Part shown: piece by piece, positions 1 through 10,200 of the stretch
Layout: every line of letters begins with the position of its first letter
Position numbering within the stretch: position 1 is the stretch's first letter
Assembly: GCA_034658635.1 (NCBI GenBank)
Contig: JAYEFL010000109.1
Coordinates: 1 to 41,253 of the forward strand
Direction of reading: 5' to 3'
Source of the DNA: JABHCC01 sp034658635
GTDB lineage: Bacteria; Bacteroidota; Bacteroidia; Bacteroidales; UBA12481
DNA: 41,253 nucleotides
Program-made: the position numbers and the translations under genes
The notes under the pieces: model-generated
Databases searched by the model: none
Told to the model about the DNA's origin: nothing
What the model saw: only the letters and a program-made list of their open reading frames with translations

Positions 1-36
1 CTCACCTTCCTCACCCTTCTCACCCTTCTCACCTTT
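1..36 (-). repeat. 9-bp coding tandem repeat (GEK/GEE)
   Basis: Four tandem copies of a 9-base unit (plus-strand consensus ctcaccctt) inside the S9 peptidase gene. They encode a Gly-Glu-Lys/Glu string on the minus strand. Slippage would change length by whole triplets, so the frame would be kept. The array may continue left of the window. Confidence 0.8.
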
Positions 37-1014
37 TACTTCTTCCTTCGTATCCCCTACTTTCTTCTTACTAATTTCTTTTTTCTTCTTTGCAGAAAGC
101 TCCTGCTCCTGAATACCAAAAAACACAGAGCTCATATCCTCTGCCCATTGTATTCTTGCATTGCTCACTCTCATCATTTCAGGAAATCCTTCCATCTGAC
201 AAGGCTTAAAAACTTCCTTATTCCAATTCTTACTTACGTTTCTATAGGCGATAATCTCATAAGTATCTTCCTTATAATCTTTGTTTTTCAAGAGATGGAA
301 AAAGGCCAGTGATTGCCCCTCCTTCTCCCAGGTCAATTTACTGAAACTTGTTGTATCAGAAGCCAGGATTCTGGTGGTGTTTTTTTGGAGATCTATTACC
401 TCTACACCGTAACCAACAGCATTTGCGGGCTCCGTAATATATGCAAGCAGATTTCCTTTTTTGTTAAAACTTATACTGGTGATATTCCCCAGTGTACGCA
501 TACTCTTGTCATTAAGATTATACAGCACACGATCTGTGCCTTTAGCCTTAGAGTCTTTTGGTTTGTACATATTAAAAACCAGAAAGGAGCCTTCTTTTGG
601 CAGAGTAACTGCACTAACCTCAGGGTAAATATCCTTTTTACCACTCTCAAGATTCAGAATCGCTAGTTTGTAGTGAACTGATTTCTTTGCTTTTGTCAAT
701 TTCTCCTGCTCTTTCTTAGAGACGCCAATCAGGTATGTGGCAAATTTTGAGTCGGCAGTAAATTGCAATCGGGTTCCGAATGCCTCCTCATACACTGAAT
801 CAGTAGTTGTATTCACAATGAAAAGAGTATCATTACCCTCAGCAACTGCAATCTTGTATGCTGTCCATATCCCATTCTGGCTGATTATTGCTGATCTGAG
901 GCTTTGCCATTGGTCATAGTCATCTGGTGTCAATGTTTTCTTTTCCTGTGCATATATGCTCAGTGAAAACAAGCTGATAAGTACCAGCAAAATATTTACT
1001 GTAAGCTTTTTCAT
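1..1014 (-). CDS. S9-family (prolyl oligopeptidase-like) peptidase, 5' part only
   Basis: The first 338 codons of a gene that runs off the left edge. It starts at the ATG complementary to 1012-1014 and has a type I signal peptide (MKKLTVNILLVLISLFSLSIYAQ-like, cleaved after about residue 22). The mature N-terminus has the D-D-Y-x-x-W-x-S-L pattern and repeated propeller-like strands (SKLTWEKEGQSLAFF, SISFNKKGNLLAYI) seen in the beta-propeller half of exported Bacteroidota S9 peptidases; the alpha/beta-hydrolase catalytic half would lie beyond the window. The visible end is a Lys/Glu/Gly-rich insert built from a 9-bp tandem repeat (1-36). The GMC oxidoreductase gene ends 42 bases upstream on the same strand, so co-transcription is possible. 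The family call rests on N-terminal similarity only, since no catalytic residues are visible. Confidence 0.7.
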   Translation of the reverse strand, partial: MKKLTVNILLVLISLFSLSIYAQEKKTLTPDDYDQWQSLRSAIISQNGIWTAYKIAVAEGNDTLFIVNTTTDSVYEEAFGTRLQFTADSKFATYLIGVSKKEQEKLTKAKKSVHYKLAILNLESGKKDIYPEVSAVTLPKEGSFLVFNMYKPKDSKAKGTDRVLYNLNDKSMRTLGNITSISFNKKGNLLAYITEPANAVGYGVEVIDLQKNTTRILASDTTSFSKLTWEKEGQSLAFFHLLKNKDYKEDTYEIIAYRNVSKNWNKEVFKPCQMEGFPEMMRVSNARIQWAEDMSSVFFGIQEQELSAKKKKEISKKKVGDTKEEVKGEKGEKGEEGE

Positions 1015-1056
1015 TATTAAGAATTAAGTTGTTGCAATTTTCGTTAAAAGTACATT

Positions 1057-2622
1057 TTATGGAATGAAATCCATAGCCCTTTCTGCTATGGCTGTGATTG
1101 ACAATGAAGGATTGACACCCGGATTGGCACTGATCGATGAACCGTCCACAACCAATAAGTTTTGGTAATTAAAAACTTCATTTCGTGTGTTGATCACCCC
1201 ATCGCTGTCATCTTTTCCTACGCAAGCTCCTCCAAGTATATGTGCAGTTGTTGGAATCCCAAACAAAGATTCAGTTGGCAAAACAAGAGGCTTGCCATTA
1301 ACAATTTCAGCATATCCCCTTGCAAGTTCTTGAGCTTCAGGGATAAATGCTGATGGCTTCGGGCCAAAATCCATGCCAGTTTTCAAGCCAAACCAGCCTC
1401 TCTTGAGTCTTAAACGGCTATCGATTGTTTGCATAAACAGTAGAATCTGCACTCTGTTAGCCCAGTTACCAACAAAGTAAGCCCGCGCATTGTCAATTGG
1501 GTGGCGGATGAAATCCCAGAATAAAAGCATCAAGCGACGTCCTAAGCTGCTTGCACTTAACATAGGAGCCATCAGCAAGCGAAAAAAACCTGATCCTGAA
1601 GAATACCTGACAGGCTCCAGATGGCTGTGAGTATCGGTATGAACAATTGATCCGATAGCAACTCCTTCAGAAAAGTCAATTTGCTTTTGTCTTGAAACCA
1701 CTCCAATCAACGCTTCATTATTCGTACGAACTCCATAACCTACCTGATCAGATAAATTGGGAAGAGAACTTTTCTTTAGTTTTAGCAATAATTGGATAGT
1801 CCCTAACACACCGCCTGAAAACACCACCCCCCTGACAAAGATCCTTTTCTTACCAAATCCGAACTTTCCAAGCGGGCGAACCCTTACCATATACCCTGAC
1901 TCTCCACGGTTTGTCTTCAAATTTCCACCAACTGGTACTACGTCTATAACTCTGTTTTTAGCCAAAATCCTGGCTCCTTCTTTCTCTGCCAGGTACAAAT
2001 AATTTTTATCCAGTGTATTTTTGGCATTATACCGACACCCAACCATACATCCTCCACATAATCTACAGCCTTCCCTTTCAGGCCCTGAGCCTTCAAAATA
2101 AGGGTCAGATACAATTTTCTCCTTTTCGCCAAAGAATACTGCTACTCTTGTGGGCTCAAATGAATCATGCTTCCCGATATTCTTCGACAGTTGTTCAAGA
2201 GCCAGATCACCAGGACCAAAAGAAGGATTTTGAGTCGCGCCAAGCATCGTAGCAGCCTTTTCATAATAAGGAGCTAATTCCTTATCCCAATCAGCCAAAC
2301 CTGCCCAGGATCCGGTGTCGTAGAATTCCTTGCGGGGAACAGGAAGAGTGTTTGCATACACAAGAGATCCGCCACCAACCCCGGTACCAGCCATAACTGT
2401 CAGATGCCTAAAAAACTTGAGCCGGGAAAAACCATAGAAGCGAAGAAAAGGAACCCATAACCATTTACGCAAATTCCAATTCGTTTTGGGGAATTGATCC
2501 GACTTGAACCTTCTGCCTTGTTCAACCACAAGCACTTTGTACCCTTTTTGTGATAAACGAAGTGCAGAAACTGAACCGCCAAAACCTGAGCCTACAATTA
2601 AATAATCATAATCATGATCCAT
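1057..2622 (-). CDS. GMC-family FAD oxidoreductase, ChoD-like, with CX2CX2CX3C motif
   Basis: A 521-residue protein with no signal peptide. The N-terminal Rossmann motif GSGFGG (residues 11-16) followed by E34 is the FAD ADP-binding site. The GTGVGGGS segment (79-86) is a second FAD contact. The C-terminus carries a GMC active-site pair: His in AHILGG and Asn in NPGVNPS. Cys186, 189, 192 and 196 form CX2CX2CX3C followed by RYNAKNT. This arrangement is characteristic of the mycobacterial ChoD-type 'cholesterol oxidase' branch and resembles a [4Fe-4S] ligand set. The family oxidises alcohols or sterol-like substrates, but the substrate here is unknown and a sterol should not be assumed. The gene may be co-transcribed with the S9 peptidase gene 42 bases downstream. 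It is divergent from the GH13 pair. Confidence 0.85.
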   Translation of the reverse strand: MDHDYDYLIVGSGFGGSVSALRLSQKGYKVLVVEQGRRFKSDQFPKTNWNLRKWLWVPFLRFYGFSRLKFFRHLTVMAGTGVGGGSLVYANTLPVPRKEFYDTGSWAGLADWDKELAPYYEKAATMLGATQNPSFGPGDLALEQLSKNIGKHDSFEPTRVAVFFGEKEKIVSDPYFEGSGPEREGCRLCGGCMVGCRYNAKNTLDKNYLYLAEKEGARILAKNRVIDVVPVGGNLKTNRGESGYMVRVRPLGKFGFGKKRIFVRGVVFSGGVLGTIQLLLKLKKSSLPNLSDQVGYGVRTNNEALIGVVSRQKQIDFSEGVAIGSIVHTDTHSHLEPVRYSSGSGFFRLLMAPMLSASSLGRRLMLLFWDFIRHPIDNARAYFVGNWANRVQILLFMQTIDSRLRLKRGWFGLKTGMDFGPKPSAFIPEAQELARGYAEIVNGKPLVLPTESLFGIPTTAHILGGACVGKDDSDGVINTRNEVFNYQNLLVVDGSSISANPGVNPSLSITAIAERAMDFIP

Positions 2623-2659
2623 ATTTCTCTACCGTAACTGAAAAATAAAAACTATTTGG

Positions 2660-2667
2660 CAAATCTA
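2660..2667 (-). promoter_or_regulatory. Candidate -7 box upstream of the GMC oxidoreductase
   Basis: The minus strand reads TAGATTTG, an exact match to the Bacteroidota -7 consensus TAnnTTTG, 38 bases before the start codon. No TTG lies at the expected -33 distance, so this is a partial match. Confidence 0.35.
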
Positions 2668-2753
2668 AAAATAATAATATATTTAAGTTATTGATTTTCA
2701 GATCTCATCAAACGATTGAAATCAGGAACAACATAACTAAAAAAATCAAACCC

Positions 2754-4127
2754 ATGAAAAAATTTGGCCTTCTTTTCCTCGTTTCGTGCATTCTGGTACT
2801 TTCAGGATGTCAAGAGAACTCACAAAACAACAAGGACAATAATGAATTAATAAGCACTACAGAGGTAATTCATCCTGAATGGGTGAAAAATGCAGTGATG
2901 TATGAAGTGAATATTCGTCAGTTTTCAAGCGAGGGAACCTTTAATGCTTTTGCTTCTCATCTTCCCAGACTCAAAGAACTCGGTGTTGAAATCCTATGGC
3001 TTATGCCAATACACCCGATCGGGATAGAGAATCGCAAAGGAGGACTCGGCTCCTATTACAGTGTCTTGGATTATAAAGATGTCAATCCTGAATTTGGTAC
3101 GATGAATGACTTTAAAGCTATGGTTCAGGGAGCACATGATCTTGGAATGAAAGTGATTATTGATTGGGTTCCTAACCATTCATCATGGGATAACGACTTA
3201 GTGGCTCTACACCCTGAATGGTATGCAAAAGACAGCACTGGCAATATGTTTTCACCATGGGACTGGACAGATGTTGTTCAATTTGATTATTCTCAAAGAG
3301 GATTACGTGACTATATGATAGAAGCATTCAAGTTTTGGTTAACTGAAACTGATCTGGATGGATTCAGAATGGATGTTGCCCATCAGGTACCGATTGACTT
3401 TTGGAATGAAGTTCGTCAACCTCTGCTGGATATAAAACCTGATTTAATTCTGCTTGCTGAAGCTGAGAACCCTGAATTACACACAGAAGCATTTGATATG
3501 ACCTACGCCTGGGAATTCCACCATATAATGAATGAAGTTGCTCAGGACAAAAAGAATGTTAGCCACATGTTGGAGTATTTCGATAAACACGATAAAGAAT
3601 ACAATCCTAATGATATTCGGATGTATTTCACTTCCAATCATGATGAAAACTCATGGAATGGAACTGTTTGGGAAAGAATGGGTGAGGCTGCAGAAGTAAT
3701 GGCTGTATTAACCTACACAGTACCAGGCATGCCTCTGATATATAATGGGCAGGAGGCCGGACTGGCACACCGACTGGCTTTCTTTGTTAAAGATTCTATA
3801 CCATGGAAAGACCATTCTTTCAATTCATTATACACCAAATTGAATAGCTTCAAAAAAGCTAATCCCGCTTTGTGGAATCCCGGATTTGGTGGAGATATGA
3901 AAATCATCAACAACAATCAGCCAGAAAAAGTGTTATCCTTTATACGCACTAAAGGAGATAATGAGATTCTTGTTATCCTGAATCTTTCATCAGAGATAAT
4001 CAATGTTAAATTAGATTCCTTCAATAATCCTAAAGTGTATACTGATTTTCAATCAGGAGAAACTGTTAGCTTTACAACTCCCTCTGAAAGTTTTTCAGCA
4101 TGGGGATATTACATTTACTATCGTTAA
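2754..4127 (+). CDS. GH13 alpha-amylase-family lipoprotein
   Basis: 457 residues from the ATG at 2754. A longer frame opens at a TTG at 2691, but the ATG places a clean lipoprotein signal at the N-terminus, with lipobox LSGC and Cys19. The GH13 conserved regions are intact: region I DWVPNH (137-142), nucleophile Asp207 in GFRMDVAH, acid/base Glu236 in LLAEAE, and Asp297 in SNHDEN. The protein should hydrolyse or rearrange alpha-glucans while anchored to the outer or inner membrane; the side of the membrane is not clear. It is followed after 6 bases by a second GH13 gene, so the two form an operon. The specificity (amylase, cyclomaltodextrinase or other) cannot be set from the motifs. No starch-binding module is apparent. 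Confidence 0.9.
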   Translation: MKKFGLLFLVSCILVLSGCQENSQNNKDNNELISTTEVIHPEWVKNAVMYEVNIRQFSSEGTFNAFASHLPRLKELGVEILWLMPIHPIGIENRKGGLGSYYSVLDYKDVNPEFGTMNDFKAMVQGAHDLGMKVIIDWVPNHSSWDNDLVALHPEWYAKDSTGNMFSPWDWTDVVQFDYSQRGLRDYMIEAFKFWLTETDLDGFRMDVAHQVPIDFWNEVRQPLLDIKPDLILLAEAENPELHTEAFDMTYAWEFHHIMNEVAQDKKNVSHMLEYFDKHDKEYNPNDIRMYFTSNHDENSWNGTVWERMGEAAEVMAVLTYTVPGMPLIYNGQEAGLAHRLAFFVKDSIPWKDHSFNSLYTKLNSFKKANPALWNPGFGGDMKIINNNQPEKVLSFIRTKGDNEILVILNLSSEIINVKLDSFNNPKVYTDFQSGETVSFTTPSESFSAWGYYIYYR

Positions 4128-4133
4128 ACAAAC

Positions 4134-5699
4134 ATGAAAAAACAGCTTGCTTCTTTTTTGCTTTTATCCTTCCTTTCAATGACATTTATCAACATCAATG
4201 CCCAGGAAGGAGTTCCCAGAGTTCGATTAAACAGACAGGTGACCCAAGACACCAGAGTTTATTACTCCGTTTTTGTACAATCATTTTATGATAGTAACGG
4301 AGATGGGATTGGTGATATTCAGGGTCTGATCAGTAAACTTGATTACATAAAAGATCTGGGAGTTGGCGGTATATGGCTTTTACCAATTCATCCATCCCCA
4401 ACTTATCACAAGTACGATGTTGTTGATTATATGGGAATTCACCCTGATTATGGTAGCATTGATGATTACAGGCAACTTATTGAAGAAGCACACAAAAGAG
4501 ATATAAAAGTATTGCTTGATCTGGTAGTTAATCACACATCCAACCTCCACCCCTGGTTTCAACAGGCAAGCATGAATAAAAAATCCCCATACAGGGATTA
4601 TTACACATGGAGCAGCAATCCTGATGATTTTAAAAAGGAGCCTTATCATTGGCATCAGGTAAGAGATAAGGACGGTAACAAAATGGATGGGGCAAGATAT
4701 TATGGCTTTTTCTGGTGGGAAATGCCAGACCTTAATCTGGCCAACAAAAAAGTCAGAAAAGAAATAATCAAAGTTGGAAAGTTCTGGTTGAATGAAATCG
4801 GAGTAGATGGCTTTCGCTTAGATGCGATAAAATATGTTTTCCCTGAGAATCAGCTGAGTGAGAACCTGAAATGGTGGTCTGATTTCAGAAAAGGCTTGGG
4901 AAAAAGTCATAAGAATACCTTCATTGTAGCTGAAATATGGGGGCCATCAGAAGAGATTGCCCCCTACCTCAATCATGGTATTTCAGCTGGTTTTAATTTT
5001 CAATTATCTGATTCTATCAGAAATAGCTTAAAAGATGGTGTGAATCATTCTATAAGTGAAACAATCGAGAATATTTACCTGAAATTCAACCAACAATCTG
5101 AAACATTTGAAGATGCTATTTTCCTCAGTAATCACGATATGAACCGTATCATGACTGAATTGGAAGGAAATGGATCGCAGGCGAAAGTCGCAGCTACTTT
5201 GTTGTTAACACTCCCTGGCAATCCGTTTATTTATTATGGTGAGGAAATTGGGATGTTGGGAGAAAAACCAGATGAATTTATTCGTGAACCATTTCTTTGG
5301 AATATAGAAGGAGAAGATTCAGGACAAACACACTGGGAGCTTCCTTATGCTTCCAACTCAAAGACCGTCAAACCTCTGGAATTTCAAAAGTCAGATCCAA
5401 GATCCCTGTACAACACATACAAAGACTTGCTCAAACTAAGAAATGAGAGTCCGGGAATTCAATCCGGAGGAATTGTCTCCTTGAATACCGGCAATAAAAA
5501 CATAGTAGCATATTATAGAACAGGAGAACCAGACTCCTATCTTATACTGATTAATCTTAGTCCGTATATGCAGAGAATTACGGCCCCACCAAGTCTAAAC
5601 AGGTATAAACCAGTCTTTAAAACTCATTCAGTATTTAAAGGTTCTGATCAGGGAATCGCTCTTCAACCCTATTCAGGTTTTGTATTGAAAAGGCAGTAA
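4134..5699 (+). CDS. Exported GH13 alpha-glucosidase/alpha-amylase, GH13_36-like
   Basis: 521 residues with a type I signal peptide ending near INAQ (residue 24), so probably periplasmic. A calcium-binding loop DSNGDGIGD (53-61) precedes region I DLVVNH (129-134). Catalytic residues: nucleophile Asp230 (GFRLDAIKY), acid/base Glu267 (IVAEIW) and transition-state stabiliser Asp335 (SNHD). The fifth conserved region reads MPDLN (197-201), the signature described for subfamily GH13_36, intermediate between oligo-1,6-glucosidases and neopullulanases. It lies 6 bases after the lipoprotein GH13 gene, which suggests sequential breakdown of alpha-glucan by the pair. The chemistry is well supported; the exact linkage preference (alpha-1,4 versus alpha-1,6) is not. 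Confidence 0.92.
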   Translation: MKKQLASFLLLSFLSMTFININAQEGVPRVRLNRQVTQDTRVYYSVFVQSFYDSNGDGIGDIQGLISKLDYIKDLGVGGIWLLPIHPSPTYHKYDVVDYMGIHPDYGSIDDYRQLIEEAHKRDIKVLLDLVVNHTSNLHPWFQQASMNKKSPYRDYYTWSSNPDDFKKEPYHWHQVRDKDGNKMDGARYYGFFWWEMPDLNLANKKVRKEIIKVGKFWLNEIGVDGFRLDAIKYVFPENQLSENLKWWSDFRKGLGKSHKNTFIVAEIWGPSEEIAPYLNHGISAGFNFQLSDSIRNSLKDGVNHSISETIENIYLKFNQQSETFEDAIFLSNHDMNRIMTELEGNGSQAKVAATLLLTLPGNPFIYYGEEIGMLGEKPDEFIREPFLWNIEGEDSGQTHWELPYASNSKTVKPLEFQKSDPRSLYNTYKDLLKLRNESPGIQSGGIVSLNTGNKNIVAYYRTGEPDSYLILINLSPYMQRITAPPSLNRYKPVFKTHSVFKGSDQGIALQPYSGFVLKRQ

Positions 5700-5728
5700 A
5701 AGTGATTTCCCATCCATCATGATGTGAT

Positions 5729-5742
5729 AACTACTGGTAGTT
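5729..5742. promoter_or_regulatory. 14-bp perfect inverted repeat between GH13 pair and purF-like gene
   Basis: AACTAC-TG-GTAGTT in the 114-base spacer 5700-5813. No T-tract follows, so it does not look like an intrinsic terminator. It could be an operator half-site pair or chance. Nothing else recognisable is in the spacer. Confidence 0.25.
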
Positions 5743-5813
5743 GTTAATAAATCGACAGTCTACTTCTGGGAACAAAAAATTACCTTTCCGCCCAAATCTA
5801 AACACAAATAATT

Positions 5814-7214
5814 ATGAGCGGTATTTTTGGAGCAATTTCTAAAAAGGAAGTTGTGCTGGATGTTTTTTATGGCACAGATTATCATTCCCACCTGGGTACA
5901 AAAAGAGCCGGAATGGCTTTTTTCGACAGGGAGAAATTTACCCGCTCTATTCATAGTTTAGAGAATGCTTATTTCAGAAATAAGTTTGAGTCAGAGCTCA
6001 AGGGATTTGCAGGAACCTCAGGTGTAGGAGTTATATCCGATACCGACAGTCAGCCCATTATTGTTAACTCCCATATGGGCAAATTTGCTCTGGTAACTGT
6101 TAGTAAAATAAATAACAGTGATGAGTTAACTCAAAAATTCCTTGATAAAGGGATGCAGTTCGTTGAAACCTCTCAGGATTTTACAAATCCCACCGAACTC
6201 GTTGCGAAGCTTATTTGTGAGGAAAAAGATTTTGTTTCAGGAATTGAAAATGTCTATAATTCTGTTAAAGGAAGCTGTACGCTGCTTATTCTCAATGAGA
6301 ATGGCATCATAGCTGCACGAGATAAGCTCGGACGCACAACAATTATTCTGGGTAAGAACAAAGATGGATTTGCATTAGCCTCAGAAACCTGTTCATTTCC
6401 CAATCTTGGCTATCAGACAGAGCACTATATCGGACCGGGAGAGATTATCCATATCACTGCTGAAGGCTACAAAACCCTTCGTCATGCTTCTGACAAATCT
6501 CAGATCTGCAGTTTTCTGTGGGTATATTATGGCTACCCCAACTCCAACTATGAAGGTATAAATGTTGATGAATGCCGGTATCGTTGTGGTGCTGCATTGG
6601 CTAAAAGAGATACTGTAGAAGCTGATTTTGTATGTGGGATTCCCGACTCCGGAGTTGGCCATGCCTATGGTTATTCCAACGAGAAAAAAGTACCCTATAA
6701 AAGAGCATTTTCAAAATACACACCCACCTGGCCAAGAAGCTTCATGCCGCAGAATCAGGATACCAGAGATCTGGTAGCCAAAATGAAGTTAATCCCAAAT
6801 CAGGAGTTAGTAAGAGGACAAAGAATGGTTTTCCTTGATGATTCCATTGTTCGTGGAACTCAGCTCAAAGACAATACTAAGGATTTGTATGATCAGGGAG
6901 CTAAAGAAGTTCATATGAGAATTGCCTGTCCTCCGCTCACATTCCCATGCCTATATCTGAATTTCAGCCAGTCAAGATCTACTATGGAGCTGGCAACCAG
7001 AAAAGCTATCACTCAACTTGAAGGCTCAGAAAAGCATCTTGAGGAATACTCAAATCCAGAAAGTGATAAATACAAGGCCATGGTAGAGCAAATAGCTAAA
7101 AATCTGGGTTTGGATTCTCTTATTTATCAAGACTTACCCGATCTGATAGAAGCTATCGGAATACCTAAAGAGAAGCTATGTACCCATTGCTGGGATGGAA
7201 GTAGTTACTTTTAA
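5814..7214 (+). CDS. PurF-family amidophosphoribosyltransferase-like protein lacking the N-terminal Cys
   Basis: 466 residues with the two-domain layout of glutamine PRPP amidotransferase: an N-terminal Ntn-type glutaminase-like domain (about 1-225) and a type I phosphoribosyltransferase domain. The PRPP loop VFLDDSIVRGTQ (339-350) is intact, as are YYGYPNS, GIPDSG and a C-terminal CTHCWDG segment. True PurF starts M-C-G-I and uses that Cys as nucleophile. Here the start is M-S-G-I (Ser codon agc). The usual HNG...N glutamine-binding segment is also replaced, by VSKINN (96-101). Glutamine hydrolysis is therefore doubtful; an ammonia-dependent or regulatory role is possible. Such Cys-less paralogues occur in anaerobic Bacteroidota and Clostridia. 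The gene ends tail-to-tail with purL, sharing TTAA as stop on both strands. Confidence 0.85.
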   Translation: MSGIFGAISKKEVVLDVFYGTDYHSHLGTKRAGMAFFDREKFTRSIHSLENAYFRNKFESELKGFAGTSGVGVISDTDSQPIIVNSHMGKFALVTVSKINNSDELTQKFLDKGMQFVETSQDFTNPTELVAKLICEEKDFVSGIENVYNSVKGSCTLLILNENGIIAARDKLGRTTIILGKNKDGFALASETCSFPNLGYQTEHYIGPGEIIHITAEGYKTLRHASDKSQICSFLWVYYGYPNSNYEGINVDECRYRCGAALAKRDTVEADFVCGIPDSGVGHAYGYSNEKKVPYKRAFSKYTPTWPRSFMPQNQDTRDLVAKMKLIPNQELVRGQRMVFLDDSIVRGTQLKDNTKDLYDQGAKEVHMRIACPPLTFPCLYLNFSQSRSTMELATRKAITQLEGSEKHLEEYSNPESDKYKAMVEQIAKNLGLDSLIYQDLPDLIEAIGIPKEKLCTHCWDGSSYF

Positions 7215-10200
7215 TGTTCTCTGACCCAGTTTCTGGCATTAACAAATGCCTCTAACCAGGGACTAGTCTCATCATTTATACGATCAGCCGGATAGTGAGC
7301 CCATTGCCATGGCAGAAATGATCTTTCTAAATGAGGCATCATGGCCAGGTGTCGTCCATCATCTGAACAAATTGCAGCAACTCCTTCAGGTGATCCATTT
7401 GGATTAGCCGGATAAGAATCGTAGCTGTATTTAACAAGCTTATTGTAACTCCTGACATTTTCCGGGAAGATGAATTTACCTTCACCGTGGGCTACCCAAA
7501 CACCTAATTCACTACCAGCCAGAGATCTGAACATAATGGAGTCATTCTCTTCAACCTTAACTGACAAAAATGCTGATTCAAATTTACCAGAATCATTTTG
7601 CTCCATTTTAGGATGCTCAGTATCATTTGGATGAATCAAATCAAGTTCCATCATTACCTGACATCCATTGCAAATACCCAAACTGAGAGTGTCAGACCTC
7701 CTGTAGAATCTTTCCAAACTATCTTTTGCTCGCGGATTATACAAAAATGCGCCTGCCCAACCTTTTGCTGATCCAAGAACATCCGAATTTGAAAACCCAC
7801 CAACAAAAACAATGAAGTTCACATCAGAGAGATCCTCTCTCCCCTCAATCAAATCTGTCATGTGCACATCTTTGACATCAAATCCAGCCAGATGCATGGC
7901 ATAGGCCATTTCCCGATCTCCATTTACACCCTTCTCACGAATTATTGCAGCTTTGATGCCTGACTTCTCTTTTCGGTCAGGATCAACACCATAATCTACA
8001 AACTTACCTGAAAACCTATTCGGGAAGCTATATTTCAATTTCTGATTTTTATAATTGCTATATCTATTCTGAGCATGCTTATTGCCACACTGATCAACAT
8101 CAAACAGAAAGGAAGTGCGATACCATTCATCTCTCATTTCATCAATAGAAAGGCTCTCATCTAAGCCCTTTCCCTCTATCTCAATATCACGTGATTTGAT
8201 TGGCGAACCCAATAAAAAAACATTTAAACCCGCTGAGCTTAACACAGTTTTAGCCGCCTTAACATCCTCAATATTTCGAACTTGAATAACAACAGCAGGC
8301 TGCTCAGAAAACAATATTCGAACCGGATCATCCACCATGAAGTTATCCAGATTAATCGCCACTCCACCCTCGCTATTAGGAAAATTCATCTCCAATAAAC
8401 AAGTAATCAATCCACCGGCAGATACATCATGTCCACTCAATATTTGCCCATCTTTTATCAAAGACTGAATGGCGTTGAAGCCATTTTTAAAGGATTTTGG
8501 ATCAGCAGCATCTGGCACTTTACTTCCCAGCTGATTCAATACCTGAGCAAAACTTGACCCACCCAACTCAAATTCTCCATTTGAGAAATCGACATATAGT
8601 AAACGGCTATTTGCATCTGCAACCATAACCTGAGGAACTACTGCTTGTATATCCGAAACTTCACCTCCTGTAGATAGAATCACAGTACCCGGGGCAAATA
8701 CTGTTTTTCCATCCGGATACTTTTGAGTCATCGACATAGAATCTTTTCCGGTTGGAACATTGACACCTAACTCGCAGCAATAATCACTTAATGCCTTTAC
8801 AGCTTGGTACAATCTGGCATTCTCACCCGAATTTTTAGCTGGCCACATCCAGTTTGCAGACAGAGAAACTGATTTTATCTGATCTTTCAAAGGGGCCCAA
8901 ATCATATTTGTCAGGGCTTCAGCAACTGCCAGTCTGGAACCAGCCTCTGCATCAACCATTGCAGCAATCGGGGCATGACCAATAGAAGTAGCTATGCCCT
9001 TTTTTCCACGATAATCAATGGCAACAACTGCCAGATCGTTAACTGGTAGCTGAATTTCTCCAGCGCATTGTTGTACAGCACTTTTTCCTGTAACCGACCG
9101 GTCAACTTTGTTAGTGAGCCAATCCTTACAAGCTACAGATTCGATCTGAAGTACCTGGGTAAGGTATTCTAAGAACTTCTCTGATTGATAGCTTAATTGA
9201 GAATAACTATCGGTATTAGTTTCATCAGTTAAAACTGTCTTTGGAGGCTTACCAAACATATACGCCAAATCCCAATCAATAGGGTTCTGCTCAGGAGGAA
9301 TATTTTTAAAAACGAATCGATAGTCTCCTGTTGTTTTACCTACATTATAAATTGGAGATCGTTCACGCTCGGCGATTCTTGTCAGAACAGGCAGGTCTTT
9401 CTCTTTGATGATCAGACCCATTCTTTCTTGTGATTCATTACCAATAATTTCCTTAGCTGAAAGTGTTGGATCTCCAACAGGGAGTTTATCCAGTTCAATG
9501 TATCCACCTGTTTCCTCCACCAGCTCAGAAAGACTGTTCAAATGCCCTCCGGCACCATGGTCATGGATGGCAACAATCGGATTTATATCTGCTTCAGCCA
9601 TCGCTCTTATAGCATTGTACACCCTTTTTTGCATCTCAGGGTTTGAGCGCTGAACAGCGTTCAGTTCGATAGCATTGGCGAATTCCCCTGTAGCAACAGA
9701 AGATACAGCACCTCCACCCATCCCAATCCGGTAATTATCTCCACCAAGAACAACAATTACATCTCCTGGTTCCGGGCAATCCTTTTGAGCATCAGAATGT
9801 TTGCCAAACCCGACTCCTCCAGCCTGCATAATCACCTTGTCGTAACCAAAAGTCTTGCTATTTTCTTCATGTTCAAAAGTGAGAAGACTTCCACAAAGCA
9901 GAGGTTGCCCAAATTTATTACCGAAATCGCTGGCCCCATTTGAGGCTTTCACCAGAATCTCTTTAGGGGTTTGATATAGCCATTTTCTAGCTTCTTGTTT
10001 CTTTTCCCAAGGTCGATTTTTACCCATCCTGGGATATGAAGTCATATAAACTGCAGTGCCAATCAGAGGCATACTAGCCTTTCCTCCTGCCATCCTATCC
10101 CTGATTTCCCCACCAGCTCCTGTTGCTGCACCGTTAAAGGGTTCAACAGTAGTTGGAAAATTATGGGTTTCTGCTTTTAGAGAAATGACAGTCTCAATAT

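Noticed and set aside
5700..5813. tRNA or riboswitch before the PurF-like gene
   Set aside because: Only a 6-bp hairpin is visible; there is no cloverleaf and no purine-riboswitch core.
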